Below are positions 20,864 to 31,931 of a stretch of DNA of 64,000 bases, piece after piece. Made by a program: the position numbers and the translations under genes. Numbering within the stretch: the stretch's first letter is position 1; each line of letters begins with the position of its first letter. The notes beneath the pieces are model-generated. The model saw only the letters and a program-made list of their open reading frames with translations. It did no database searches and was not told where the DNA came from. Source of the DNA: Pictodentalium vernedei (taxonomy: Eukaryota > Mollusca > Scaphopoda > Dentaliida > Dentaliidae); assembly GCA_031216915.1 (NCBI GenBank), contig CM062289.1, forward strand, positions 246,389,187 through 246,453,186. The letters are read 5' to 3'.

Positions 20864-23620
20864 AAATAATGATAATAATAATAATATGGTTTAAAGCCGA
20901 GTTTCCACTGAACGTGCTCACGGGCTTTACACTAAGTACATGACATCTAATATGAATAAGTAACTAACTGGATATTATGGCGGGACAGGCTAATTTAAAC
21001 AGATGGGTCTTCAGTGACTTTTTGAACGAAACTATGTCCTGGACGACCTTCAGGTGATCGGGCAGTTGGTTCCACAAATAAGGTCCAGCTACACTGAATG
21101 CTCGATCACCGGCAGTTACAAGGTATCCAAGGTTGTATACCAGATTGTTGGCTGACGAAGATCTAAGAGCTCTGACAGGTTTGTAACACTGTACAAGAGA
21201 GTTCAAATAACCAGGTGCAATATCTAAGTGAGATTTAAAAGTTAAAAGAAGAACTCTGAAATTAATTCACTCCTTTATGGGTAACCAGTGTAGATCTTTC
21301 AGTATAGGTGTAATATGACAAAATTTATTATTCCTGATTACCACTCTAGCCGAGCAATTTTGAACATTTTGAAGTTTCTTCAATAGATGTTGTTTGCAGC
21401 CATATAACAGAGAATTGCAGTAATCAAAACGGCTAGTTACAACGGCGTGCACAAGCTGCTTGGTCATCTCCTCATCGATCACGTTCCGAACTCGGCCGAT
21501 ATTGCGCAGATGATGGAAAGCAGATCTGCAGACTTGGATCACATGCACATCTGCAGCCAAATTCCCATCCATCCAGTATCCCAGATTGCGGACTGCTATC
21601 GAAGGTGAGATGACACTGACTTCAATATGTAAACTGAGTTTAGAAACTTTGGAAAGTTACATTATTTCAGTTTTATCAGCATTAAGTTTTAAAAATTTTT
21701 GAGTCATCCAGTTTCTGATATCGGATGCACAGTTCTCGAGAATTCGGGCTGCTTGTCTCTCGTCACGGGGTTTAAAATGAATATATAATTGTGTGTCGTC
21801 CGCATAACAGTGAAATGAGTATCCATGGCTACGTATTATATCACCTAGGGGTAGCACATATATGGTATATAGCAGGGGTCCGAGAACAGACCCCTGTGGG
21901 ACACCACACTTAAGCGTTACATGCTTGGAGAGCGTCCCATCCAAGCATACTCGTTGCGTCCATCCAGATAGATAGGATCGAAACCATTCTAAACACAGTC
22001 CTGTGATACCCAGTCAGTTTTCCATGGTGTTAAAAAGTACAGCGTGATCGATGGTATCAAATGCTGCACTGAGGTCCAGAAGTACAATACATGATACCTG
22101 CTGTTGATCCATGGATTGTAGAATGTCATTTTGCATGCATAATAGAGCAGTTTCAGTGCTACACCCGGGCCTGTATGCGGACTGAAATTCTTCAAACAAG
22201 CCGGTTTGCGTTAGATGGTCATGAATCTTAGTGCTGACAACACGCTCCAATAACTTGGAAATGAAAGATAAATTTGACACTGGGCAATAGTTTTTCAGAA
22301 CCTCTTTATCTAGCCCAGGCTTCTTTAGGAGCGGAACTACACGTGCCTCCTTCATGACTGATGGAAAAACACCGGTGGTCAATGATGTGTTCGCGATCTT
22401 AAGTAACCAAGGCATGAATGCTGGTAAGCAGGTTTTGAGAAGTTTAGTGGGGATCAAGTCAAGCGCACACTGCTTGGATGGCAACCTCAAAACGACATTA
22501 CGAAGTTCATTTTCGGTTACAGGTTGGAAACAATTCATGTGACTCTTAACTGCCGAAAGCATAGTGGCTTGCTTCAATAAAGAGAAGTGTGACACCTCAT
22601 CATCCACATTTAACGTTAGCCCAGATCTTATTGTGTCTATTTTGTCAGCAAAAAACTTGACAAAACAGTTAGAAAGATCTTCAGCAGACACGTGATCAGA
22701 AAGTGAGACATTCCCTTTCCGATGGAACAATTTATACATCACGTCCGAAAGTACGTTAGGTCGCTTGATGTTATCGCTAACGATGTTCATGAAGTAATTC
22801 TTTTTCGCGTGACGAATAAGGGAATTTACTACATTCCTTTGCTCGGTGAATAACTCCCTATGAATTGTTAGTTTTGACTGCCGCCATTGCAACTCAAGCA
22901 CTCTACAGTATCTCTTAGCATCCCGTATTTCATAGGTAAACCATGGTGAGAGTTCACGCTTAGTTGCCGTTCTTGTTCGAAGCGGTGCAAATTTGTTCGT
23001 GAGGTCATTTGACATGTCATTGAACTTATTAACAATGTCGTCAACGGTATCATTTGCCATTTGTTGTTCATTTACTGGACTAATTGCCTCAGAGAATTCT
23101 GAAGGGTTTATACTTCGGCACTTGCGGTAAGTAAGGGTATGCTTTGATGTCAGTTTGCGAGGCAGCTGAATGGTAAATCTGACCAAAAGTGATCTGAGAG
23201 TGCTACATCTACGATCTCAAAATCATGGACCAGTGCAATGTCACATTCCCACGTAATTACCAAATCCAGTGTATGCTTAGCTCGATGGGCAGCACCAACA
23301 ACTCATTGCACCAGCTCCATCGATTCCAGAAGTCTTAAAAAAATTTACTGCCGCCATGTCGTTACTTTTTTCAATATGGAAATTGAAATCACTGACCACA
23401 ATGAAAGTACACTTTGATGCAACTAAAGTTCCAAGAAATTCGGCTACTTCGTTCATAAAGGAATTAACAGATTCAGATTTATTAGAAACTTTCCTATTTG
23501 GACCCTTTCCATGAGAAAAGGAATGGGGACGGTAGATTACCACAATTTTGACCGGTTTTGACCCCTGTTTCAAAGTAGTGGACATCACTTCAAACGATTG
23601 GAATTTTTGACACTGGCCCC
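20864..23620 (-). pseudogene. CR1/L2-like non-LTR retrotransposon (5'-truncated, inactive)
   Basis: A LINE lies in reverse orientation with its 3' tail of TTATTA-type repeats at 20866-20885. From 5' to 3', it has an endonuclease (EEP) C-terminal part at 23190-23590 (VVIYRPHS, VSDFNFHIEKSND, then HTLDLVI and SDH after a frameshift). The RT is in 21657-23186 ([61 protein letters not shown]). The C-terminal region follows (SRFDYCNSLLYG, RAFSVAGPYLWNQLP). Most of the frame is continuous apart from in-frame stops at about 22014, 21657 and 21267. The motifs fit the CR1/L2/Rex1 group of the Jockey superfamily. It sits within the DIRS leader. Confidence 0.85.
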
Positions 23621-23851
23621 AAAACGACAGCGTTCCGCATAGCAGGTGCGGCCACGAGAACGCACCAAAGCGAGGGCAAAAGGTATTGCCCTAAACGAAC
23701 CATACTGGACATCACGGAGGTGAGAGCAGTAGAAGAAAAAGGTGAACTCAACAGATACAGACAGTAGAAGAACACCCCCAACTACGAGAGAAAGGTGGCA
23801 GAAAAAGTACCGGCGGGAACACAACTGAACCCAGACGGCAGACAGGGACCT
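23621..23851. other. Boundary region between LINE and family-1 copy D
   Basis: This stretch could be the 5' end of the LINE endonuclease or DIRS leader sequence. A reverse-strand frame stays open but shows no recognisable motif. Confidence 0.3.
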
Positions 23852-24196
23852 AAATGAAAATGTCAGTGACACTGTAGCTTAACTTGTCTGTGTGTTGTGT
23901 TTGATGTAAAGGATAATGTTCAATGTTTATGAAAGGATTATGAAATAAGACAAGAATTGTGATGATTGGGAATATGTTAATTTCTGTTCCCTGTATGCTA
24001 TGTTTTTAATAAAAATAATATAAGGTGTACACTGTACTAAAGAGCTGAGAGGTGGGTTAATATGACCTCACAGTTAATGTATGTGGCCCTCACAGTTAAC
24101 GAATGTCAATGAAAGTTAACAAGTTACAGTGAAATTATTCCAAAACGAGTCATTCTATCAAGTTACATTGAATTCCCTTCATAAATATGGCCTGTA

Positions 24197-24559
24197 TTTA
24201 TTTATTTATTGATGTTTAAGGTCACATATTTAGGCACAATGGCTAATCATGACCGTGACAGTTTTACGGGTGGAGGAAGCCGGAGTACCCGGAGAGAACC
24301 ACCGAGCAACGACGAGCAGCTGCCAACTCCCCAACATTGTAAGTCCGCACTGCAGCACAGGCAGGGTTAGATTGGTTGAAGACATGGGTACCATCGACAT
24401 GCAGTACGCCTTAGTACACAGCGTCATCATGCCCCCACGCGGGCAATGTAGATGAAGCGTCTTGCCCAAGGACACAACGTGGTTGCCACAGGTGGGATTT
24501 GAACCGAGGACCTCTCGGCTTGCAGCCTCAATCTGTACCTACTGAGCCACTGCGCTCCC
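24197..24559 (-). mobile_element. tRNA-derived SINE with 14-bp target duplication
   Basis: This 363-bp SINE is in reverse orientation. At its head (24559 downward) it reads GGGAGCGCAGTGGCTCAGTA, containing an A-box-like TGGCTCAGTAGG, and then a B-box GGTTCAAATCC near 24490. These are the internal RNA polymerase III promoter of a tRNA-like 5' region. The middle includes 'gtccttgggcaagacgcttc', a word shared by several animal SINE families. The 3' end is (AATA)n at 24197-24210. Direct repeats AAATATGGCCTGTA (24183-24196 and 24560-24573) flank it, showing LINE-type retroposition into a core-1 unit. Confidence 0.88.
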
Positions 24560-25258
24560 AAATATGGCCTGTAGACTGTGCTAAAGGATTTTGGGCTTCA
24601 GGCCTGTGTAGCCATGACGGTAGACCGATTGCAACCAAAACGGGACGTCCTCATCTTGACATTATACTGAGTCATTCTACTAAGTTACAATGAAATCCCT
24701 TCACAAATACAACCTATAGTCTGTACTAAAGTTTTGGGGGTTTTGGGTTCGGGAAGCCATCATGGTTGAATGATCGTGACCAAAAGGGGGCGTTGTCATC
24801 TGGGCATAATCTGGAGAAATCCTACGAAGTTACAATGAAATCCCTTCATATATATGACCTGTAAACTGTGCTCAAGCTTTTTGAGCTTCGGTCCCCTGAA
24901 GCCGTCACAGTTGACCAAACATGACCAAAAGGGGATGTCATCATCTAGGCATTATATGGAGTCAACCTAACAAGTTACAATGAAATCCTTCCATAAATAC
25001 AACCTATAGACTATGCTAAGGGTTTTGGGGCTCGGGCAGCCATCAAGGCAGAATGATCGCGACCAAAAGGGGACGTTTTCATCAAAACATTATTTGGAGT
25101 CATCCTACCAAGTTACAATGAAATCCCTTCATAAATATGACCTATAGACCGTGCTCAAGGTTTTTGGGCTTCGGGTCCCTGCAGCCGTCACAGATGACCA
25201 ATTGCATCCAAAAGGGAACATTCTCATCTAGACATTATATGAAGTCAACCTACCAAGT

Positions 25259-26878
25259 TGTCAGGGCAAAGCCAGCCTAAATATAGGGGCAAGGGGCCTC
25301 ATATTTAAAGATATTGTAAGTTCAAAATATATTCCGCATCAAGGCGAAAAACCCACGTGAATTTCACTTCTCTGTAAAGCTGGACATAGAAAAAACACAC
25401 GTGGTGTATATCCAGCTTTAGCGCAGGGACCCAGGGGAGAAACGGTATGTTAGATAAGGTCTAATCATCTCGTTTAATTTATACAGTAGTCGGAGTCTTA
25501 CGAGACGTAATCGGTTGATGTCAAGATGTCGTCACGGTAAATTGAGAAACGAGATTCTAAAAGATAGAAATGTCGTGTCATCATAAGTTATAACAATCAT
25601 GGCAAGAACGAATCGGTTTTCTAGACAAGTGAAGTCAGCGTTAAGTCACGCGTGAGATAACTTGTATTGATTCTGCCTCGATACACGTCATCTCCCACCG
25701 TTTTGACAGGTGGACAGATGAGCGTCGGTCCACCTGACAGTTTAGGGTAAAAAGTATATATACCTGGAAGAGCAGAGCATTAGACACACACTTGGGGTCA
25801 CACACGCATTGGTGAAGTCCAGGACAGGCGGACTCTGTTTCCTGGCATAAGGGTACCTTCGATCACAGGACCCTGAAACGGCTGGAATCGCCAGAGAGGG
25901 CATTCCATGATTGATTTAGCTTAAAGATGATAGGCGGCTACGGGGCCGAATTCGTGAGAAGGAACACCCCAGGTGGAACGTTAAAGTTTAGATTGTCGAG
26001 TAGCAGGTATCGTCCTGCAATAGTCAGAAGTGTAGGTTAATTGTATTGTGCGTATTAACCCTTTGAAGCGTCAGCCTGATTGCGTTCTGAGTAGTTTATT
26101 TTGCTGTCGGAACATCGTAATACCGACTGGAGATCGGTGTGAGTGACAATTTCGCCCTAGCACAAAAAGGGGCATCTGTGAATCGTGAATTCAACCAGGA
26201 ACGGTGGATATTTCAATAGGACTTTCACGGAGGACTTTCAAAAGGCACATAAGGTATGAGTAGACAATATCTGACCCAAATCAGAAGTACGGTGGTTTAT
26301 AGATGACGAACATTGCTGGTCGGAACCCTCCGACAGTCAGAGGTACAGTTACGCGCAGACGTTGACATTTGAGCCTAAGCGGGTGAAGCTCTTATGGCGA
26401 GCTCACAGTAATAACATTTCAAATTTGTGAAGCTCTTATGGCGAGCTCACGGTAGTAACATTTCCAGTGTGTAGACTATAGTGCCAGTACAGGGCTATAG
26501 AATGACTATATGATTTTTTAGAATTATTTAACCGTAGTGACCCATTTTCTGTGAAAAGAATTGAATTGTTGATTGTTGAAATATTGAAACGGATTTATTT
26601 TTATGTGTAAATAAAAGAATCGTTGTTACTTTAAATCATTCTTTCCATTATACAGCCTGAAGTGATTAGGAATCACACCTAACGGAAATCGAACCTATTT
26701 CAGGACAATTTGGCAGAGAAGGAATCACGGCGTCGGTCTAACTCAGCTCTCTGCGCCGAGTTCGCGACACTTGGATTCCGACCCTCCACGTTGGTCTAAT
26801 TTTCCCGCAACTTCATCAGCGGGACTAAATAACCCCACGTCAGCCCAGGCCTTACGGGGCCTTAGGTGTTCCCTGACA
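25259..26878 (+). repeat. 5' LTR (1620 bp)
   Basis: It ends with TGACA and begins with TGTCA, the usual TG...CA. It contains 'agtatatatacctgg' (25753-25767), a plausible TATA region, and a later 'aataaaag' (26613-26620) that could serve for polyadenylation. It differs from the 3' LTR at about eight positions plus a 50-bp segment (about 26298-26347) absent from the 3' LTR. A short duplicated word 'gtgaagctcttatggcgagc' occurs twice (about 26383 and 26428). Confidence 0.92.
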
Positions 26879-26902
26879 TTGATTGGCGAGCGCTAACCAG
26901 GA
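26879..26902 (+). promoter_or_regulatory. Probable primer binding site
   Basis: Immediately after the 5' LTR the sequence reads TTGATTGGCGAGCGCTAACC. A 'TGGCGA...' start close to the LTR edge is the usual place and form of a tRNA-complementary primer site. I cannot identify the tRNA. Confidence 0.5.
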
Positions 26903-27207
26903 TATTTCTAAAAAGGTAAAAAATGGCTATATGGAAATTTTGTTTTATTTTAACGGCGGTTCTGTTTAGGGTTTGACGCGTTCGGTCAGTCGATGCCGTT
27001 CGAGGGTTTAATATCGCAATACAGTAGTCCCCAAAAGGATACTTAATAGCCACTATAACTGCGGTAGGTTTCAGAATATTTGGTGCGTTTAATTACGTTA
27101 AATTACAGAGGTAAATTAGGATCAATTGCCATATTTTTTTTTTCTTTCTTTCTTTTCCTTCTTCATTGTTTCTGACGAGTGTTGAAGATAGAAAGAAAAA
27201 AATCAAA

Positions 27208-29532
27208 ATGGATGTTGTTACACCCCTCGCCCAACTGGTATCATTAGGCAAGGAAATGGGCCTTGAGGGAGCTGAACTTCAGAAGTTCGTTAAAGATGAG
27301 CAGAAACGTGAGGCCAAGGAGATTGCCTTACGTAATGAGGCAAAAGAGCGGGAGATTCAGTTAGAAAGGGAGAGAGAGAATGAGACGAGAGAGAGGGAAG
27401 CCCAATTAGCAAGGGAGGCAAGGGAGGCAGAACGGGAGCACGAACAACAGAGGCACGAGAGAGAATTAGAGCTCCTCAGAGCAAGGGCCGATGTGGAGAA
27501 TGAAAGTCGGCGCTCAGGGGATGGGAGTGCAGGGGTAGCAATTCATGCCCCACGCCCCCATCTCGCTCATTTCAATGAAAACACAGATGACTTGGACTCG
27601 TACTTGGAGAGGTTCGAGCGTTTTGCCTCCAGTCAAATGTGGCCAGAAGACACATGGGCTATGTGCTTGAGCCCTTTGTTGTCAGGTAAAGCCCTCGAGG
27701 CTTATACCAGTATGCCTCCTGCACTCCTTAACGACTACAGTGAGCTGAAGAATGCCATCCTTCGGAGATACCAGCTCACTGAAGAAGGATTCCGGACCAA
27801 GTTCCGAGAAATTAAGCAGGAGAAGGGAGAAACAGTACCTCAGTATTTTGCCCGGGCTAGGCGGTACTTTGACCGCTGGACTGATCTCGCAGAAGTGAAT
27901 GAGTCGTATGGAGCCCTGCGAGATCTATTTCTCCGGGAGCAGTTTTTAACTACATGCTCCAAGGAGTTGGGCCTGTTCATCAAGGAAAGGGGTCCGCCCA
28001 CCTATGATGAGATGGCAACTGTGGCAGAACGCTACATCGAGGCCCACGGTGGGAGTGTAAACGCACCCAAATCGGCTAGGGGTGGGGCAAACGGGTTGGC
28101 AATGGCACCCGTAAGGCAACACCACCCCGATCCTCCTGCGTCGCAGACCAGCCGGAAGGGGGGCGCTCCCAAGGACACCACTTGTTTTATCTGCAACAAG
28201 CGGGGTCATATTGCCAGGGACTGCTGGCAGAAGCAGGTAAGGACCACTGGGAACATTAGACCACCTCAGCAGGGGGCCGGGAACGCAGCGCCAAGGGGTT
28301 GGAAGCAAGGTGACCGCGTAGATCCAGGGCCCAGTAGGCAGACGGCAGCGTTCTGTCAAACTATCGGTCCAGAACACAGTCCCCTCCGGGAATGTATACA
28401 AGAGGGAGAATTAAGGCTGGAAGGCGGGAAGGTTGTCCCGATAATAAGTGGCATGTGTGAGAGGCTCACAACTTCGCAGGAGAAGGTTGATATGCCAGTG
28501 TACCCAGGGTATGTGGGACAAAGGGAGATCCGTCTGCTCCGGGATTCTGGGTGCTCCTCTGCAGCGGTTAGAAGGCAACTGGTTGACGACAAGCAATTGT
28601 TGGGTCGCGACCATTTGTGTATTTTGACAGATGGGACTGTTAGAAGGTTCCCCATCGCGAGGATAACGGTGGATACCCCATTTTATTGTGGCGAAGTGGA
28701 AGCCATGTGCATTGAATCACCTGTGTATGACCTGGTCATAGGTAATATCCCAGGGGTGAGGGCAAACCCTGATGAGTTATGGTCCAGGGATAGTGGGCCA
28801 AGTGAAGGCCCAACGAGTAAGGAAGGGAAGGTTCCCAGGGGGAACCAATCCGATGGTCCGGGGGATGGCCCCTACACGACGAAATGTCGGGAAGTTTCAG
28901 GAGGGACGACTCCTGTCCAATTAGGGAGAAGGGGCCGCAGGCGGTCCAGGCGAAACGCCAAACAGCGAGGGAACCCAAGGGGATCATTGGGGAAAGACCC
29001 TCAAGCAAATTTATGTGGGGGAGTTGAGCGCCCCAAGAAGTCGGTGTCACCCGTGTGGAGAGGGGAGGCCAGACCCACGCAAATGGCTGGGCAAACTTCC
29101 CCAGAATTGAGAGGGCACGGGTCAACACAAGTTGAGTATGTTAAAGTGGATGGGACCGCTAAGGTGGGCGTCCAGGGGACCGAGAAAAGGGTCCACAAAT
29201 CAAAGGAGAAGCATCCTAGGTGGCGGAGACCACGTAGAGAGTGCCGGGGGCGCACAGCGCCCAATGTGCGCAAGAAGTCGTCGCAATGGACCGGGGGGTC
29301 GACGGCACAAGGGCCAAGGACGGCCAGTGTCGTTCGAACGACGGTAATCGCCGGGACGAGTGAGCCTGGGGGATATAGCGCCAAGGGAAGCTCTTGGGAA
29401 TGCGACAACGACAGGGTTTGGGGACCCTGGTGGAATACCCGTAGAAATAACGGGGCGAGAAGTAGGGGTGTGTCAAAGGTTACCCAAGGGGATACTGGGA
29501 ACCGGGCCCCTACCCATGGTCGGTGGTTATAA
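27208..29532 (+). CDS. Gag-protease polyprotein of the LTR retrotransposon
   Basis: A single 774-residue ORF starts at the ATG at 27208 (the first ATG in this frame, after a pyrimidine-rich leader). Residues 25-110 form a charged Glu/Arg-rich coiled-coil-like stretch. Residues 115-280 resemble the capsid of Gypsy-type gag (DLDSYLERFERF, LLSGKALEAY, LREQFL). A CCHC zinc knuckle (CFICNKRGHIARDC) starts at residue 326. An aspartic-protease-like site follows (LLRDSGCSSAAV, Asp about 446), ending with DLVIGNIPG near residue 515. The remaining 250 residues are basic, Gly/Arg/Ser-rich and match nothing I know. No RT motif follows in any frame. The protein would form particles and self-process but cannot copy the element. 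Confidence 0.88.
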   Translation: MDVVTPLAQLVSLGKEMGLEGAELQKFVKDEQKREAKEIALRNEAKEREIQLERERENETREREAQLAREAREAEREHEQQRHERELELLRARADVENESRRSGDGSAGVAIHAPRPHLAHFNENTDDLDSYLERFERFASSQMWPEDTWAMCLSPLLSGKALEAYTSMPPALLNDYSELKNAILRRYQLTEEGFRTKFREIKQEKGETVPQYFARARRYFDRWTDLAEVNESYGALRDLFLREQFLTTCSKELGLFIKERGPPTYDEMATVAERYIEAHGGSVNAPKSARGGANGLAMAPVRQHHPDPPASQTSRKGGAPKDTTCFICNKRGHIARDCWQKQVRTTGNIRPPQQGAGNAAPRGWKQGDRVDPGPSRQTAAFCQTIGPEHSPLRECIQEGELRLEGGKVVPIISGMCERLTTSQEKVDMPVYPGYVGQREIRLLRDSGCSSAAVRRQLVDDKQLLGRDHLCILTDGTVRRFPIARITVDTPFYCGEVEAMCIESPVYDLVIGNIPGVRANPDELWSRDSGPSEGPTSKEGKVPRGNQSDGPGDGPYTTKCREVSGGTTPVQLGRRGRRRSRRNAKQRGNPRGSLGKDPQANLCGGVERPKKSVSPVWRGEARPTQMAGQTSPELRGHGSTQVEYVKVDGTAKVGVQGTEKRVHKSKEKHPRWRRPRRECRGRTAPNVRKKSSQWTGGSTAQGPRTASVVRTTVIAGTSEPGGYSAKGSSWECDNDRVWGPWWNTRRNNGARSRGVSKVTQGDTGNRAPTHGRWL

Positions 29533-30349
29533 AGAAGCAATAGTTGGGTGGCTGTGGGCCTGGTGTCTGGGACGGGGGCTCCAGTCGCAAATATTTTTGT
29601 GGGTGAGGTGATGAGTTTCGTAAACCCGGTGTTAAGGCCCGGAAGAAATTTTCTTATTTTTTTAGTATTTTTATTGCTCTGACTGCTGACTAGAGTTGGT
29701 TGTGAGTACGAATGTGAGATACACTGCCCTGTCTGTCGCGTGTGCGTGGATGGGGAGCATGTGTGTCGAGTTTTGTAAGTGTGGGATACACTAACCCCGT
29801 CTGTCGCAAAGGCGCGGTCGGGAAATCTGTGTGTTGAATGTGTGAGTGTGTGAGGCACAATTTTAACCCCCTGGTTGAGCTTTGCGAGGGTGAGGCTCAA
29901 CATAATGCAGGGGTCGTTTGCCCCTTCACAAGACATAGGGGAACGGGAGGCAAAGTTACACTCCGTTGGAATTAACCCATCTGACGCAAAGGCGCGGACG
30001 GTGTTACTCGTCGGAGTGAGTGCCAAGTGAACTGTTTGCAAAATGGGCGAACGTGTATAAAAATGTGTATGTTTGGGTGTAAATATATAGTATTACAGAG
30101 AGAGAGAGTGCTGCAAATCTAAGAATAAGGCTACTCTCCATATGTAAACCCGCAAGACGGGAGCATGTGGTAGCGTGTGTGTCGTGGGAATCGGTATGGC
30201 CGACGCATGAGCCCGGTCATGACCCCCCACGACCACTAGGGTACAGTTTTGTAGTCTTGAACATGATGGTAGATTGTAAAAGGGTGTGAGAGGCGAGCGT
30301 GCGTGGCTTTGCCCCTTGCGTTTTAAGAGATACACAGGGTGTTTCTCTC
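29533..30349. other. Non-coding 3' internal region of the LTR element
   Basis: About 800 bp lie between the gag-protease stop and the polypurine tract. The region is GC-rich, with repeated 'gtctgtcgc' and 'gacgcaaaggcgcggacgg'-like words near 29740, 29810 and 29990. An antisense open frame of 346 codons spans 29001-30041 on the minus strand, but it has no recognisable domain. Confidence 0.5.
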
Positions 30350-30360
30350 GGGAAGGGAGT
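30350..30360 (+). promoter_or_regulatory. Polypurine tract
   Basis: GGGAAGGGAG followed by T lies directly before the 3' LTR. This is the standard position and composition of the plus-strand primer of LTR retrotransposons. Confidence 0.8.
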
Positions 30361-31931
30361 TGTCAGGGCAAAGCCAGCCTAAATATAGGGGCAAGGGGCC
30401 TCATATTTAAAGATATTGTAAGTTCAAAATATATTCCGCATCAAGGCGAAAAACCCACGTGAATTTCACTTCTCTGTAAAGCTGGACATAGAAAAAACAC
30501 ACGTGGTGTATATCCAGCTTTAGCGCAGGGACCCAGGGGAGAAACGGTATGTTAGATAAGGTCTAATCATCTCGTTTAATTTATACAGTAGTCGGAGTCT
30601 TACGAGACGTAATCGGTTGATGTCAAGATGTCGTCACGGTAAATTGAGAAACGAGATTCTAAAAGATAGAAATGTTGTGTCATCATAAGTTATAACAATC
30701 ATGGCAAGAACGAATCGGTTTTCTAGACAAGTGAAGTCAGCGTTAAGTCACGCGTGAGATAACTTGTATTGATTCTGCCTCGATACACGTCATCTCCCAC
30801 CGTTTTGACAGGTGGACAGATGAGCGTCGGTCCACCTGACAGTTTAGGGTAAAAAGTATATATACCTGGAAGAGCAGAGCATTAGACACACACTTGGGGT
30901 CACACACGCGTTGGTGAAGTCCAGGACAGGCGGACTCTGTTTCCTGGCATAAGGGTACCTTCGATCACAGGACCCTGAAATGGCTGGAATCGCCAGAGAG
31001 GGCATTCCATGATTGATTTAGCTTAAAGTTGATAGGCGGCTACGGGGCCGAATTCGTGAGAAGGAACACCCCAGGTGGAACGTTAAAGTTTAGATTGTCG
31101 AGTAGCAGGTATCGTCCTGCAATAGTCAGAAGTGTAGGTTAATTGTATTGTGCGTATTAACCCTTTGAAGCGTCAGCCTGATTGCGTTCTGAGTAGTTTA
31201 TTTTGCTGTCGGAACATCGTAATACCGACTGGAGATCGGTGTGAGTGACAATTTCGCCCTAGCACAAAAAGGGGCATCTGTGAATCGTGAATTCAAATTA
31301 GGAACGGTGGATATTTCAATAGGACTTTCACGGAGGACTTTCAAAAGGCACATAAGGTATGAGTAGACAATATCTGACCCAAATCAGAAGTATGGTGGTT
31401 TATACGCGCAGACATTGACATTTGAGCCTAAGCGGGTGAAGCTCTTATGGCGAGCTCACAGTAATAACATTTCAAATTTGTGAAGCTCTTATGGCGAGCT
31501 CACGGTAGTAACATTTCCAGTGTGTAGACTATAGTGCCAGTACAGGGCTATAGAATGACTATATGATTTTTTAGAATTATTTAACCGTAGTGACCCATTT
31601 TCTGTGAAAAGAATTGAATTGTTGATTGTTGAAATATTGAAACGGATTTATTTTTATGTGTAAATAAAAGAATCGTTGTTACTTTAAATCATTCTTTCCA
31701 TTATACAGCCTGAAGTGATTAGGAATCACACCTAACGGAAATCGAACCTATTTCAGGACAATTTGGCAGAGAAGGAATCACGGCGTCGGTCTAACTCAGC
31801 TCTCTGCGCCGAGTTCGCGACACTTGGATTCCGACCCTCCACGTTGGTCTAATTTTCCCGCAACTTCATCAGCGGGACTAAATAACCCCACGTCAGCCCA
31901 GGCCTTACGGGGCCTTAGGTGTTCCCTGACA
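30361..31931 (+). repeat. 3' LTR (1571 bp)
   Basis: It is almost identical to the 5' LTR, with about eight single-base differences and a 50-bp deletion between 'ggtttata' and 'cgcgcagac' (about 31404). The shorter LTR most likely arose by deletion at a 2-base direct repeat. Confidence 0.92.

Larger units (their letters stand above)
25259..31931 (+). mobile_element. LTR retrotransposon lacking RT and integrase, with 5-bp target duplications
   Basis: This 6.67-kb element has two LTRs (25259-26878 and 30361-31931) starting TGTCAGGG and ending CCCTGACA. It is flanked by the 5-bp direct repeat CAAGT (25254-25258 and 31932-31936). The element interrupts a core-1 tandem unit that rejoins perfectly. 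The internal 3.48 kb contains a gag-protease ORF (27208-29532) and about 0.8 kb of non-coding DNA before the polypurine tract. There is no room for, and no trace of, RT, RNase H or integrase. It would need enzymes in trans. The few differences between the LTRs imply a recent insertion. Confidence 0.9.

Noticed and set aside
23590-23872. Open minus-strand frames as a separate gene upstream of the LINE
   Set aside because: The short frames have no motif and adjoin the truncated endonuclease; they are more likely LINE or DIRS leader sequence.
24480-24559. A tRNA gene
   Set aside because: The A- and B-box sequence belongs to the tRNA-like head of a SINE with poly(AATA) tail and target duplication; no complete cloverleaf with anticodon arm was evident.
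29001-30041. A 346-codon minus-strand ORF opposite the gag-protease C-terminal region
   Set aside because: It has no recognisable domain, overlaps a clear sense ORF and lies in GC-rich sequence where antisense frames stay open by chance. It is kept only as a point in the findings.
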